Source: Gemmatimonadaceae bacterium
GTDB taxonomy: Bacteria > Gemmatimonadota > Gemmatimonadetes > Gemmatimonadales > Gemmatimonadaceae
NCBI GenBank assembly: GCA_025929535.1
Contig: JAICLZ010000023.1
Coordinates: 1 to 55,402 of the forward strand
DNA length: 55,402 nt
Reading direction: 5' to 3'
Positions 1 through 8,988 of this stretch are shown piece by piece. Below the pieces are notes generated by a model that saw nothing but the letters and a program-made list of their open reading frames with translations, was not told where the DNA came from and did not search any database. Numbering within the stretch: position 1 is the stretch's first letter; every line of letters starts with the position of its first letter. A program made the translations under genes and the position numbers.

Positions 1-108
1 ATCGCGGCGCAGTTGCTGCTCTCCCGTGTGCACGACCGGCAGATTCGTGAGCGCGAGGCGGAGAGACGCGGCACGAGCTCCGATCTGCGTTACACGGCGG
101 CCGACTGA
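1..108 (+). CDS. C-terminal end of an unidentified protein (partial)
   Basis: Frame 1 is open from the first base and stops at TGA 106-108, giving 35 residues that begin IAAQLLLSRV and end in a basic, charged tail. The codons have the G/C third-position bias of the genes around it, so it is probably the end of a real gene cut by the window edge. Too little remains to name a family. No terminator hairpin follows. Confidence 0.55.
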   Translation: MAAQLLLSRVHDRQIREREAERRGTSSDLRYTAAD

Positions 109-259
109 GGATGGAGTGAATTGAATCGCCGCAGGAGCGGGTGCTCTACATCAGCCGCGGGGTGGAGCATCTGAACCGTGCTCGCCTCAACGTGCGTCCC
201 GGGATTGCCCTGTTCACGCTTCGCTCGGCTGTCCGCGCGTAGCTGCTGACCAGTCGCTC
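109..259. other. Intergenic stretch with a possible gene remnant
   Basis: Between the truncated first gene and the acetyltransferase lies an open run of about 39 codons (123-242, plus strand), reading ERVLYISRGVEHLNRARLN in its middle. It directly follows an in-frame TGA at 117-119, and no ATG, GTG or TTG opens it ahead of that peptide. It may be a decayed fragment or chance. No promoter or hairpin stands out. Confidence 0.25.
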
Positions 260-820
260 ATGATCGCGCGCATCGCCACCACGGCGGATATTCCCGCGCT
301 GCAGGAGCTCATCACGCTATCCGTGCGCGAGCTCAGCGCCGGATTCTACACTACGGCGCAGATCGAAGCCGCCCTCATTGCCGTCTTCGGCGTCGACACA
401 CAGCTCATTGCGGACGGCACGTACTTCGTCATCGACGCTCCCACGGGACCCGCCGCTGCAGGTGGCTGGAGCTTTCGCCGCACGCTCTATGGCGGCGATC
501 AGATGAAAGGAGTCACCGACCCGACTCTGGACGCGGCCACGGAGCCCGCGCGCATCCGTGCCTTCTTCGTGCATCCGGAGTGGGCGCGCCGAGGCCTCGC
601 ACGGACGCTCTACGCCGAATGCTCGCGCGCCGCGCTCGCGGCGGGCTTTCGCACCTTCGAGCTCATGGCCACGCTGCCCGGAGAGCCACTGTACGCCGCG
701 CTCGGGTTCTCGGCGCTCGAACGAACATCCATTTCGCTCGGAAAGGGAGTCGAGCTCCCGCTCGTGAGGATGAGGTGCCGCATTGGCGAAGGCAGTGAGG
801 GAGGGGTGACCCGGAGCTGA
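260..820 (+). CDS. GNAT family N-acetyltransferase
   Basis: A 186-residue protein with the GNAT fold pattern. An N-terminal strand and helix (IARIATTADIPAL) are followed by the core strand IRAFFVHPEWARRGLARTLY, which carries the acetyl-CoA pyrophosphate loop (R/Q-x-x-G-x-G/A) near residue 115. The C-terminal YAALGF motif closes the domain. The family moves an acetyl group from acetyl-CoA to an amine; the substrate cannot be read from sequence. The ATG at 260 has no strong ribosome-binding site. It is convergent with the DUF72 gene, 59 bases away. Confidence 0.85.
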   Translation: MIARIATTADIPALQELITLSVRELSAGFYTTAQIEAALIAVFGVDTQLIADGTYFVIDAPTGPAAAGGWSFRRTLYGGDQMKGVTDPTLDAATEPARIRAFFVHPEWARRGLARTLYAECSRAALAAGFRTFELMATLPGEPLYAALGFSALERTSISLGKGVELPLVRMRCRIGEGSEGGVTRS

Positions 821-879
821 GCAGTCATGTCGCGCAAACTCCGGAAAGTCACGGAATACCGAAGCGCATGCAGCGCGCG

Positions 880-1716
880 CTAGTCGAGCCGCTCGGCCAG
901 GCGTGCCGCGTCGAAGGGCGCGTGGACCTTCGCGTCGTTGTCGAAATAGACGTACACGTCGCTCGAGCCGCCGCGCGGCGAGCGCCACCTGGCGATACGC
1001 GCGGCCCACTCGTCGAGCTCCGAATCGGTGTAGCCACTCACGTACAGCTCCTGCGATCCGTGCAGTCGCACGTACACGAAGTCGGCCGTGACCTCGCAGG
1101 CCATGGGAAACTTCCCGGCGCTGTCCGCGATCACGAACGCGCAGCCATGCGCGCGCAGGATGCTGTAGAACTCCTCGTGAAAATAGCTCGGATGCCGAAC
1201 CTCGAAGGCGTGGCGATACGGCACGTTCGCGGCCGCCTCCGTGAGCGCGCCGCGCCGCAATCGTTGATCGTGCTGGCGCGCCACCGCCTCACCCTGGCGC
1301 GAATCGCGCGGAAGCTGCCGCACGAAGCTGTCCAGCCGCTCCGCATCGAACGCGTACGTGGCGGGAAGTTGCCAGAGAAACGGGCCGGTGCGCGCCCCGA
1401 GCGCGAGCACGCCGCTCGCGAAGAAGTTGCCGAGCGCCGTCTCGGAGCGGCGAAGCTTGAGATTGTGCGTGATGAACCGTCCGCCCTTGATCGCGAATAC
1501 GAAACCCCGTCCGGGAACGTCATCCACCCAGCGTTGGAAGACGGACGGTGACTTCAGACTGTAGAACGTGCCGTTCAGCTCGATGCTGTTGAAGCGGCGG
1601 CTGGCGTACTCGAGCCACCCTCGCGCTGGAAGCTCCTCGGGATAGAAGCGACCGCGCCACGGCTTGTAGTCGTAGCCGCTGATGCCGACGAACGCGCGCG
1701 CCTTTCCGGTCTTCAT
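880..1716 (-). CDS. DUF72 family protein (YecE-like)
   Basis: A 278-residue protein starting MKTGKARAFVGISGYDYKPW. The GxSGxxYxxWxGxFYP block near residues 10-30, NSIELNGTFYSLKSP and the Y-V-R-L-H-G segment near the end are diagnostic of DUF72, a TIM-barrel-like family. Its biochemical role is not established. The frame stays open about 86 codons upstream, but that extension lacks family sequence and would reach past the divergent gene's start at 1898, so ATG 1716 is the better start. The residues after KPYH-type landmarks look complete for the family. Confidence 0.85.
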   Translation of the reverse strand: MKTGKARAFVGISGYDYKPWRGRFYPEELPARGWLEYASRRFNSIELNGTFYSLKSPSVFQRWVDDVPGRGFVFAIKGGRFITHNLKLRRSETALGNFFASGVLALGARTGPFLWQLPATYAFDAERLDSFVRQLPRDSRQGEAVARQHDQRLRRGALTEAAANVPYRHAFEVRHPSYFHEEFYSILRAHGCAFVIADSAGKFPMACEVTADFVYVRLHGSQELYVSGYTDSELDEWAARIARWRSPRGGSSDVYVYFDNDAKVHAPFDAARLAERLD

Positions 1717-1897
1717 GCGAGTGGGAAGGGCAGGTACGGTGCCAATTGCGGCGGCAGTGACGGCGCCGTTACTTGGAAGATGAACGATTCGGAACGCCAC
1801 GTGATCGGGGCACGCGGAGCCGTGCTCTCCGTGCCCGTCAACACCTTTCCGAGGAGCGAATCGGAAAAGATGTTCGAGCGGCAGCGGTGAACGGCCA

Positions 1898-2497
1898 ATG
1901 AAGCTCGAGGACTTGCCGCGATTCACCGTCCACGAGATCCACGAAGCCGATCCGGAGGGCAACTCGCTCATCATCGGTCACTTCGCCGATCTGCGGGGAG
2001 TCTGCGGCACGCACGGGTATCTTTATCGCGCGCACGGTCCCTCCATCATGGGAGATCTCGAGGCGATTCCCACGTCGATCGCCGAGCCCGTTCGATTTCG
2101 CACGGCAGACGCCGGGTACGCACCCGACTTGAAGGCGGGAGCAGCGTATCCGTGGCTCGATGGATCGTGGAAGCCGTATCACCTGAAGATGGTCCTCTCG
2201 CCCGCGGCGCGGTGGCAACCCCGAAGCTTCTCGGCCACGCCGGTGAGATTTTTTCTGCTCGATGGCGTGACAGGGTGGCAGCCGATGGATGCGACGCTGC
2301 CGCAAGGCGCCACGGACCTCGGCGTGCGCTCCGGTGACTGGAATCACGCCTGCTGCGAGCTGTGTCCGGAGCAGCTGGAGGCGGCACGGTCGTCGGAAGG
2401 CTACGTCGATGACGACGGTCGCTGGATCTGCGCGCATTGCTTCGAGAAATACGCAAAGCGCAACGACATCTCGTTCGCGATCGGCAACGACGGCTGA
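1898..2497 (+). CDS. Hypothetical protein with a C-terminal four-cysteine zinc site
   Basis: A 199-residue protein of no family I recognise. The C-terminal third has two CxxC pairs, CELC near residues 151-154 and CAHC near 177-180, about 22 residues apart. That spacing suits a single zinc-ribbon knuckle. The N-terminal part (KLEDLPRFTVHEIHEADPEG) is soluble, with no signal peptide or membrane segment. It is divergent from the DUF72 gene across 181 bases. A role in nucleic-acid or protein binding would be a guess. Confidence 0.7.
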   Translation: MKLEDLPRFTVHEIHEADPEGNSLIIGHFADLRGVCGTHGYLYRAHGPSIMGDLEAIPTSIAEPVRFRTADAGYAPDLKAGAAYPWLDGSWKPYHLKMVLSPAARWQPRSFSATPVRFFLLDGVTGWQPMDATLPQGATDLGVRSGDWNHACCELCPEQLEAARSSEGYVDDDGRWICAHCFEKYAKRNDISFAIGNDG

Positions 2498-2671
2498 CCG
2501 GCCCTGGGGCCGAACGGTTGCCGGTGGTGCGCGCGGCGCGTCCTTGCTGGAGACCGTCGCGCTGGGCGAAGTGGTGCGAACGGTCGGGACACGCTGGTGT
2601 ATTGCATCGAGGATGCAGTGCTGGAATTCGTCGCTTGCACCCTCCTTTCCCGACGCTCGGAGGACTCGCAG

Positions 2672-3121
2672 ATGCTCAGAAAGCTTTCGGCCCTTGTGCT
2701 TGCGTTCACGCTCGTGGCTCTCGTCAACAGCGCAGCGCAGGCCCAGTACGGGCGCGACGTGCATGCCGATCATGGAAAAAACGGGCGAGGCGCCTACGGT
2801 GGGCAATGGACGCTGCTTGGCCAGCGCCACATCGATGGGCGCGCCGACAACGACAAGATCGACATCGGCCGGGACAACGGCAAGTTCAGGGCGATCCAGT
2901 TCCGTGTGGAAGGCGGCACGGTCATGTTCGACCGGATCCGCGTGCGATACCTGAATGGTGAGTCCGACGAGATCTCCGTGCGGAACCAGATCGAAGACGG
3001 CGGCAAAACGCGCATCATCGACCTGCCGGGTAATCGTCGCGTGATCGAGAGCATCTCCATGTGGTACGGCAAGCGAAATTGGCACTCGCGGCCAACCGTC
3101 CGAGTGTACGGCATTCGCTGA
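2672..3121 (+). CDS. Exported DUF2541-like protein
   Basis: A 149-residue protein. The start ATG 2672 follows an AGGA site (GGAGGACTCGCAG) and gives the signal peptide MLRKLSALVLAFTLVALVNS ending AQAQ. The mature part has WTLLGQRHIDGRADND, an RAIQFRVEGG strand, RVRYLNGESDEISVR and TRIIDLPGNRRVIESISMWY. This pattern matches the small beta-rich DUF2541 exported proteins of unknown function. An upstream in-frame extension to 2597 would bury the signal peptide and is rejected. Confidence 0.7.
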   Translation: MLRKLSALVLAFTLVALVNSAAQAQYGRDVHADHGKNGRGAYGGQWTLLGQRHIDGRADNDKIDIGRDNGKFRAIQFRVEGGTVMFDRIRVRYLNGESDEISVRNQIEDGGKTRIIDLPGNRRVIESISMWYGKRNWHSRPTVRVYGIR

Positions 3122-3154
3122 CGCGACATCGCGCACGCCACCTCGGCGGGCCCA

Positions 3155-3195
3155 GCACGAATCCCGCGTCGCAGCTCGCGACGCGGGATTCGTGC
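3155..3195. terminator. Perfect 18-bp inverted repeat downstream of the DUF2541-like gene
   Basis: Arms 3155-3172 and 3178-3195 are exact reverse complements (GCACGAATCCCGCGTCGC) around the 5-base loop AGCTC. It lies 33 bases after the stop codon, so a transcription terminator is the simplest reading. No run of T follows directly; a pyrimidine-rich stretch (CTCTGCTCTCTCTTTC) begins about 15 bases later. The length and perfection of the stem are unusual for this window. Confidence 0.7.
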
Positions 3196-3317
3196 ATCTG
3201 GGGCCTCGCTCTGCTCTCTCTTTCAAGAAAGGTTGCGCATCCGTGTCGATTCCGGCCCCCCTCGTTCGACGTAGCTGTAGAGCCGCAACGAGGCGGCGCA
3301 ATCCAGGCAGAGGAGAC

Positions 3318-3779
3318 ATGACCATGAGATTCATGATGCTGCTCAAGGCCGATCGGAACACCGAGGCGGGGAAGATGCCCGACGAGGCGATCCTGGTGGC
3401 GATGGGGAAGTACAACGAGGAGCTCATCAAGGCTGGCGTGCTGCTGGCTGGGGAGGGGCTGCAGCCGAGCTCGAAGGGTGCGCGCGTGCGCTTTGCCGGC
3501 GGAAGGACGACGGTGGTCGACGGGCCGTTCGCCGAGACGAAGGAGCTCATCGCCGGGTTCTGGATGATCCAGGTCAAATCGAAGGAGGAAGCGATCGAGT
3601 GGGCGAAGCGCGTGCCCTTCGACCCGGTTGGCGCATCCGCCACCACCGGCGGCGTGGGCGAGATCGAGGTGCGCCAGCTGTTCGAGCTCACCGACTTTTC
3701 TCCCGATCTCTATCCGTCGGACGAAGCGCAACAGGCGATCAAAGCCGAAGAGGAGTTTCGCAAGCAGTCCAACCGCTGA
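3318..3779 (+). CDS. YCII-related protein with DGPF motif (ECF42 partner)
   Basis: A 153-residue YCII/DGPF-domain protein. MRFMMLLKADRNTEAG opens the ferredoxin-like fold, and VVDGPFAETKELIAGF near residues 65-80 carries the DGPF motif that names the family. ATG 3318 follows AGGAGA; a second ATG lies two codons later at 3324. DGPF proteins are the characteristic neighbours and probable targets of ECF42 sigma factors, and one is encoded about 500 bases downstream. Their molecular function is not settled. The gene leads a same-strand cluster with a VOC protein and the sigma factor. Confidence 0.85.
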   Translation: MTMRFMMLLKADRNTEAGKMPDEAILVAMGKYNEELIKAGVLLAGEGLQPSSKGARVRFAGGRTTVVDGPFAETKELIAGFWMIQVKSKEEAIEWAKRVPFDPVGASATTGGVGEIEVRQLFELTDFSPDLYPSDEAQQAIKAEEEFRKQSNR

Positions 3780-3804
3780 TTCATCGTCAACACGAGGATA
3801 AGCA

Positions 3805-4185
3805 ATGATCACGCACATCCATGCAACGACCATCGTCGTCTCGGACCAGGACAAGGCAATCCACTTCTTCTGTGACGTTCTCGGCTGGAAGAAAACCGAT
3901 GATGCGCCGATGGGACCGTCGATGCGCTGGGTGACCGTCGCGCCAACCGGCGCGGCGACGAACATCGCGCTTTCGATGCCGAGCTGGCACACGCAGAAAC
4001 CGTCGCTCGAGATGGGCATCAACACGGGCATCGCGTTCGCGACGACGGACCTGAAGGCCACCTACGCGGAGCTCGAGAAGCGAGGCGTCCAGTTCAAGGG
4101 TGAGCCCGAGATGATGCCGTGGGGGAAGCTCGGCGTGTGGTTGCTCGACCCGGACCGCAACGAGTTCTTCATGGCCGAAACGTGA
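3805..4185 (+). CDS. VOC (glyoxalase/bleomycin-resistance-like) protein
   Basis: A 126-residue single VOC module. The segment HIHATTIVVSDQDKAIHFF opens the first beta-alpha-beta-beta-beta unit, and KLGVWLLDPDRNEFFMAE closes the second with the GxxxxxxDPDGN-type metal-binding end. VOC proteins bind a divalent metal and act as lyases, dioxygenases or drug-binding proteins; the substrate is not visible. It sits 25 bases after the DGPF gene and is likely co-transcribed, as VOC proteins often are in ECF42 loci. Confidence 0.85.
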   Translation: MITHIHATTIVVSDQDKAIHFFCDVLGWKKTDDAPMGPSMRWVTVAPTGAATNIALSMPSWHTQKPSLEMGINTGIAFATTDLKATYAELEKRGVQFKGEPEMMPWGKLGVWLLDPDRNEFFMAET

Positions 4186-4289
4186 GCGGCCCTCCTTCAC
4201 CGCGCGGGCTTCTTTCCTGACGACCCTCGCGCACATGCGATTGCGTCTCGGGCTTGCACAGGCGTCGTTCGGTCGTCTGATTGCAGCCC

Positions 4290-5552
4290 ATGACGCTTCC
4301 GGATACGCACCGCGCGATCGACGCGGTCTGGAGAATCGAGTCGGCGAAGGTGATCGCCGGCCTCGCACGCATGGTTGGTGACATCGGTCAGGCCGAGGAT
4401 CTCGCGCAGGATGCGCTCGTGATCGCGCTCGAGAAGTGGCCCGAGACGGGCGTACCCGACAATCCGGGCGCCTGGCTCATGGCCACGGCCAAACACCGCG
4501 CCATCGATCTCCTGCGCCGGCAGAAGCTCCTCGAGCGCAAGCACGAGCAACTCGGCCACGAGCTCGACTCGATGCAGGAGTCCGCGCTTCCCGATCTCGA
4601 TGCCGCGATCGACGATGACATCGGCGACGATCTGCTTCGCCTCGTCTTCACCGCGTGCCATCCCGTGCTCTCCACGGACGCGCAGGTCGCGCTCACGCTT
4701 CGTCTGCTCGGCGGGCTCACGACCGACGAGATCGCGCGCGCATTCCTGGTGCCCGAGGCGACGATCGCCCAACGCATCGTGCGCGCGAAGCGCACGCTGG
4801 CCGAGTCCAAGGTGCCGTTCGAAGTTCCGCGCGGCTCGGAGCTCGCGCCCCGATTGGCGTCGGTGCTCGGCGTCATCTACCTCATCTTCAACGAAGGCTA
4901 TTCGGCCACCGCGGGTGATGACTGGATGCGGCCCGCGCTCTGCGAAGATGCCCTTCGACTCGGCCGGATCCTCGCGGAGCTGGCGCCCGGCGAGCCCGAG
5001 GTGCACGGGCTCGTCGCCCTCATGGAGATCCAGGCCTCGCGGGTGCGCGCGCGCGTGGGCCCGGGTGGTGAGCCGGTGCTCCTGCTGGATCAGGACCGCT
5101 CGCGGTGGGACTACGTGCTCATTCGGCGCGGCCTCGACGCGCTCGCGCGCGCGGAGGCGCTGGGCGGTGCGGCCGGCCCGTACGCAATGCAGGCGGCGAT
5201 CGCGGCGTGCCACGCGCGCGCCAGAAGTGGCGACGAAACCGAATGGGAGCGCATCGCCTCCCTGTACGACACACTCGCGCGGCTCACTCCTTCGCCGGTG
5301 ATAGAGTTGAATCGCGCGGTGGCGGTGTCGTTCGCGCGGGGTCCGGTCGCTGCGCTCGAGATCGTCGACGCGCTCAGATCGGAGCCCTCGCTCGAGCGGT
5401 ACCATCTCCTGCCGAGCGTGCGCGGCGACCTGCTGGCAAAGCTGGGGCGCGAGGGCGAGGCCCGGGCTGAGCTCGAGCGCGCCGCTTCGCTCACTCGCAA
5501 TGCCCGCGAGCGCGCCCTCCTGCGGGCGCGCGCGGCCGCCCTCGGTTCGTAG
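4290..5552 (+). CDS. ECF42-type RNA polymerase sigma factor
   Basis: A 420-residue sigma factor. Region 2 (AEDLAQDALVIALEKWP, then NPGAWLMATAKHRAID) fills roughly residues 25-75. Region 4 (TLRLLGGLTTDEIARAFLVP and IAQRIVRAKRTL) follows near 135-175. A roughly 230-residue helical C-terminal extension contains DWMRPALCEDALRL, PEVHGLVALM and LNRAVAVSFARGP, as in ECF42. In that group the extension is thought to regulate activity in place of an anti-sigma factor, and none is encoded nearby. ATG 4290 is chosen; an in-frame TTG lies three codons upstream. Confidence 0.92.
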   Translation: MTLPDTHRAIDAVWRIESAKVIAGLARMVGDIGQAEDLAQDALVIALEKWPETGVPDNPGAWLMATAKHRAIDLLRRQKLLERKHEQLGHELDSMQESALPDLDAAIDDDIGDDLLRLVFTACHPVLSTDAQVALTLRLLGGLTTDEIARAFLVPEATIAQRIVRAKRTLAESKVPFEVPRGSELAPRLASVLGVIYLIFNEGYSATAGDDWMRPALCEDALRLGRILAELAPGEPEVHGLVALMEIQASRVRARVGPGGEPVLLLDQDRSRWDYVLIRRGLDALARAEALGGAAGPYAMQAAIAACHARARSGDETEWERIASLYDTLARLTPSPVIELNRAVAVSFARGPVAALEIVDALRSEPSLERYHLLPSVRGDLLAKLGREGEARAELERAASLTRNARERALLRARAAALGS

Positions 5553-5630
5553 CCCGCAGCCAACTTTCACTGGACAATCGGGCGCCCGCGACGCAATGTG
5601 GACGTCTCACCTCAACCCGAGCACTCTCTC

Positions 5631-6158
5631 ATGCGCATACGCGTTCTCGCGATGACCGTCGTCTTCGCTTCACTACCACATCTCGCTGCGGCACAGGATG
5701 CGCCGGTATCACAGGCATTTCGGGAAAGCGCGACGTCTGCCGGGAAGCGGCTCATGGCCGCGGCGGAGGAGATGCCTGCGGACAAGTACTCCTTCAAGCC
5801 GACACCGGCGCAGATGAGCTTCGGCGAGATCGTGGCCCATCTCATTGAAGGCAACGACTACCTCTGTGGATTGATCGGCGGGGAGAAGGCGCCGGCACGC
5901 ACCAAGGTCACGGGCGCGAGCAGCAAGGACGAGCTCGTGAGCGAGCTGAAGGAGACGTTCTCGTTCTGCGATCAGGCACTCGCGAAGGTGGACGATTCCA
6001 AGCTCACCGAGCAGCTGCCGTTCTTTGGCGGGAAGACACGCTCGCGTGCGAACATCATGTTCGTGACGGTGGGCGACTGGTCGGATCACTACAGCCAGAG
6101 CGCGATATATCTTCGCCTGAACCATCTCCTGCCTCCGACCGCGAAGAAGGCCTCGTAG
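5631..6158 (+). CDS. Exported DinB family protein
   Basis: A 175-residue DinB/YfiT-type four-helix-bundle protein. It has VAHLIEGNDYLCG in the second helix and DHYSQSAIYLRLNHLLPPT at the end, matching the usual HxxQxxxYLRxxGxxPP signature. These folds usually bind a metal through three histidines. Unusually, the ATG at 5631 gives a signal peptide (MRIRVLAMTVVFASLPHLAA, then AQ), so the protein acts outside the cytoplasm. It follows the ECF42 gene by 78 bases on the same strand and may belong to that regulon. Confidence 0.85.
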   Translation: MRIRVLAMTVVFASLPHLAAAQDAPVSQAFRESATSAGKRLMAAAEEMPADKYSFKPTPAQMSFGEIVAHLIEGNDYLCGLIGGEKAPARTKVTGASSKDELVSELKETFSFCDQALAKVDDSKLTEQLPFFGGKTRSRANIMFVTVGDWSDHYSQSAIYLRLNHLLPPTAKKAS

Positions 6159-6170
6159 CTCCTCACATTG

Positions 6171-6224
6171 CGAGATCGGCAGCGGCCGCCGGCGATCACT
6201 CGCCGGCGGCCGCTCTGCATCTCG
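6171..6224. terminator. Long GC-rich hairpin after the DinB gene
   Basis: The core arms 6182-6195 and 6200-6213 are exact complements (GCGGCCGCCGGCGA) with the 4-base loop TCAC. The stem resumes after a small internal loop, with CGAGAT 6171-6176 pairing with ATCTCG 6219-6224 and GCAG pairing with CTGC. It begins 12 bases past the stop codon, so it is probably the terminator of the ECF42/DinB cluster. No T-run follows. Confidence 0.7.
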
Positions 6225-6378
6225 CGCGTGTAGCGAATCCGAACACTTCGCAGTTCTGACAATTCAGCCGAAACCGGCAGCGTGCGCTGGTCGTACGGAT
6301 CCTGCGCCGAATCAAACCGTTTGACCAGCGGCACTGTCAAATGTGTGACGCATCCCCCAACCCGGCACCCGTGCACGC

Positions 6379-8967
6379 ATGTCGCTGAGCTTCGCTCTCC
6401 TCGCGCTTCTCCAGGCCGGTGCCGCAACGGCGCCCCCCGACGCCCGCACGGCCGGCTCGGCCAACGCGCCGCCGTCTGCTCCGGCGCCTGCTGCCGCGAG
6501 TGCCACGGTCGCGACTGCGGTACGCGCGGCGAAGAAGCCGGTGATCGACGGCCGCGACGACGACGAGGTATGGCGCCACGCGCAGCCGATCACGGGCTTC
6601 CGGCAGTTCAGCCCCGTCGCGAACGGCGAAGCGAAGTTCCGCACGGAAGCGAAGGTCGCGTACGACGATCAGAACTTCTACGTCTTCATCCGGATGTTCG
6701 ATCCCCATCCGGACAGCATCCTCCGGCTGCTCGGCCGCCGCGACGTGCGCGTGGCGACGGATCAGATCAAGATCATCATCGATTCCTATCACGACAAACG
6801 CACGGGCTACGAGTTTGCCGTCAATCCCGCCGGTGTGAAGCGCGACTACGCGGTCTACAACGACATCACCGAGGATCAATCGTGGGACGCCGTATGGGAG
6901 GCGGGGACCACGGTCGATTCACTCGGGTGGACGGCCGAATTCCGCATTCCACTCTCGCAGATGCGCTACGCGGACGCAAAGACGCACAGCTTCGGATTCG
7001 GGATCTGGCGCGATATCGATCGCTTCAAGGAGCGTGACAGCTGGCCGGTGTATCAGCAGACGGACGCACGGCTCATGTCGCAGCTGGGCACCGTCGACAA
7101 GATCGACGGGATACCGTCGCCGCACCGTCTCGAGCTCGCACCATACGTCGTGGCGAAGAACGTGTCCAAGGATCCTTTCGCGGGAAACGCGCGCGATCAG
7201 AAATTCTCCGCCGGCGCAGACATCAAGTACGGACTGACATCGAATCTCACCCTCGATGCCACGGTCAATCCGGATTTCGGGCAGGTCGAGGCTGATCCGT
7301 CCGTGCTCAATCTCACGGCATTCGAGACCTTCTTCGCGGAGCAGCGGCCATTCTTTCTGGAAGGAACTGGCATCTACAGCTTCCAGGTGAATTGCAACAT
7401 CGTGAACTGCAATAACGAAGGGCTCTTCTACTCACGACGAATCGGCCGTGCGCCGCAGCTCGGCTCCCTCTACGGTGACGCGAGCTCTCCGACATCGACG
7501 ACGATCCTCGGCGCCACGAAGCTCACCGGCCGGCTTTCGAGCGGTACGTCACTCGGCGTGCTCGACGCAGTGACGCAGCGCGCCGATGGCCCGCTTGGTC
7601 AGACGCTCGAGCCGACCACGAACTATGCGGTCGTGCGAGGGCAGCAGGATCTCCGTGGAGGCGAGAGCGGCATCGGCATCATTCTCACGGGCGTCAATCG
7701 CAGGAACGACAGCTGGTCGAGTGATCTGCTCACTCGCGACGCGTACGTGGCGGCCACGGACTTCAGGCATCGCTTCTCCAACCGCCGATTCGAGTTCACC
7801 GGCTCCATCGACGCCAGCCGTATCAGCGGGACACCCGCAGCGATCCTCGCGACGCAGACCGATCCCGTGCACTACTACCAGCAGCCGGACGGCTCATTAC
7901 ATCTGGATCCGGCGCGGACGTCGCTCAGCGGCGACGCCGAGCAACTGACGTTCGGCAAGGTGGGCGGCGGCATCGTACGCTTTCAGACATCCTACAACCG
8001 GATGTCACCCGGGTTCGAGGCGAACGATCTCGGTTATCTTCAGCGCGCGGACTTGCAGAACTGGAGCAACTGGTTTTCGCTCAACTTCCTGACGCCGGCG
8101 ATGTTCTGGAATTCGGCGTTCTTCAACTTCAACGAGTGGAACTACTGGAACACGGCGGGGCTGCTGCTGGATCGCGCGGTGAACACGAACTGGCACTTCA
8201 TTCTCAGGAACAACCTGGAAATCGACATGGCTGCAACGGCCTCACAACTGCCGGGCACGTTCAGTGATCGTGCCTCACGCGGTGGACCGGCCGTTCGGCA
8301 TTCGCCGTTTTACAATGGGAACCTTCAATTCGTTGGCGACAATCGGAAGCAGGTGATTCCGACGCTCTCCATGAGCGCGGGTCGAAGCGACTATGGTCGC
8401 GGTCACTACTACGAGGTCACGCCGAGCGTCGACCTGCGCGTGTCGAGCCGCTTCCACATGAATCTGGGCGTCGACTACAACCACAATCGGGATGATTCGC
8501 AGTGGTACGGCAACTTCACCGATTCTGTCGAGGCGACGCACTACACGTTCGCGCACCTCGACCAGCAGACGCTGAGCTCGACGCTCAGGATCGACTATAC
8601 CGCGACGCCGAACCTCACCTTCCAGCTCTACGCGTCACCGTTCGTGACCAAGGGAACGTTCACGAACATCCGCGAGTTGGATGATCCGCGTGCCGAGGAT
8701 TACGACGAACGGTACAAGCCGTACACGGATGCGAGCGTGCTCGCGACCCAGCCCGCTGGGTTCAACGTGAAGCAATTCCGATCGAACGCGGTCGTGCGGT
8801 GGGAATATCGCCCGGGCTCCGCGCTCTTTCTCGTGTGGACGCAGCAGCGCCAGGGCGATCTCCCGTTCGCGGGCGGCGACTCGTTCGGCGGCGACTACCA
8901 TGGCCTGTTCAGCTTGCACCCGGACAACACCTTCCTCGTGAAGATGTCGTACTGGTTCAACCGATAG
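6379..8967 (+). CDS. DUF5916 outer-membrane protein with CBM9-like N-terminal domain
   Basis: An 862-residue protein. After a short hydrophobic start and an Ala/Pro-rich linker, residues ~55-245 form a carbohydrate-binding-module-9-like domain (KKPVIDGRDDDEVWRHA, DSWPVYQQTDARLMSQLG). The remaining ~600 residues are alternating strands rich in Tyr, Asn, Phe and Asp, ending FLVKMSYWFNR, which fits an outer-membrane barrel. FFAEQRPFFLEGTGIYSF is a conserved DUF5916 block. The family's role is not established; glycan or metal-linked uptake has been suggested for related loci. It is convergent with the propeller gene, with only 21 bases between them. Confidence 0.85.
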   Translation: MSLSFALLALLQAGAATAPPDARTAGSANAPPSAPAPAAASATVATAVRAAKKPVIDGRDDDEVWRHAQPITGFRQFSPVANGEAKFRTEAKVAYDDQNFYVFIRMFDPHPDSILRLLGRRDVRVATDQIKIIIDSYHDKRTGYEFAVNPAGVKRDYAVYNDITEDQSWDAVWEAGTTVDSLGWTAEFRIPLSQMRYADAKTHSFGFGIWRDIDRFKERDSWPVYQQTDARLMSQLGTVDKIDGIPSPHRLELAPYVVAKNVSKDPFAGNARDQKFSAGADIKYGLTSNLTLDATVNPDFGQVEADPSVLNLTAFETFFAEQRPFFLEGTGIYSFQVNCNIVNCNNEGLFYSRRIGRAPQLGSLYGDASSPTSTTILGATKLTGRLSSGTSLGVLDAVTQRADGPLGQTLEPTTNYAVVRGQQDLRGGESGIGIILTGVNRRNDSWSSDLLTRDAYVAATDFRHRFSNRRFEFTGSIDASRISGTPAAILATQTDPVHYYQQPDGSLHLDPARTSLSGDAEQLTFGKVGGGIVRFQTSYNRMSPGFEANDLGYLQRADLQNWSNWFSLNFLTPAMFWNSAFFNFNEWNYWNTAGLLLDRAVNTNWHFILRNNLEIDMAATASQLPGTFSDRASRGGPAVRHSPFYNGNLQFVGDNRKQVIPTLSMSAGRSDYGRGHYYEVTPSVDLRVSSRFHMNLGVDYNHNRDDSQWYGNFTDSVEATHYTFAHLDQQTLSSTLRIDYTATPNLTFQLYASPFVTKGTFTNIRELDDPRAEDYDERYKPYTDASVLATQPAGFNVKQFRSNAVVRWEYRPGSALFLVWTQQRQGDLPFAGGDSFGGDYHGLFSLHPDNTFLVKMSYWFNR

Positions 8968-8988
8968 CTCCGCCGCGAGTCGTCGCCT

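Noticed and set aside
1838-3691. Open frame of 617 codons on the minus strand
   Set aside because: It spans three plus-strand genes with signal peptide, zinc motif and DGPF motif. It has low-complexity composition and no recognisable domain.
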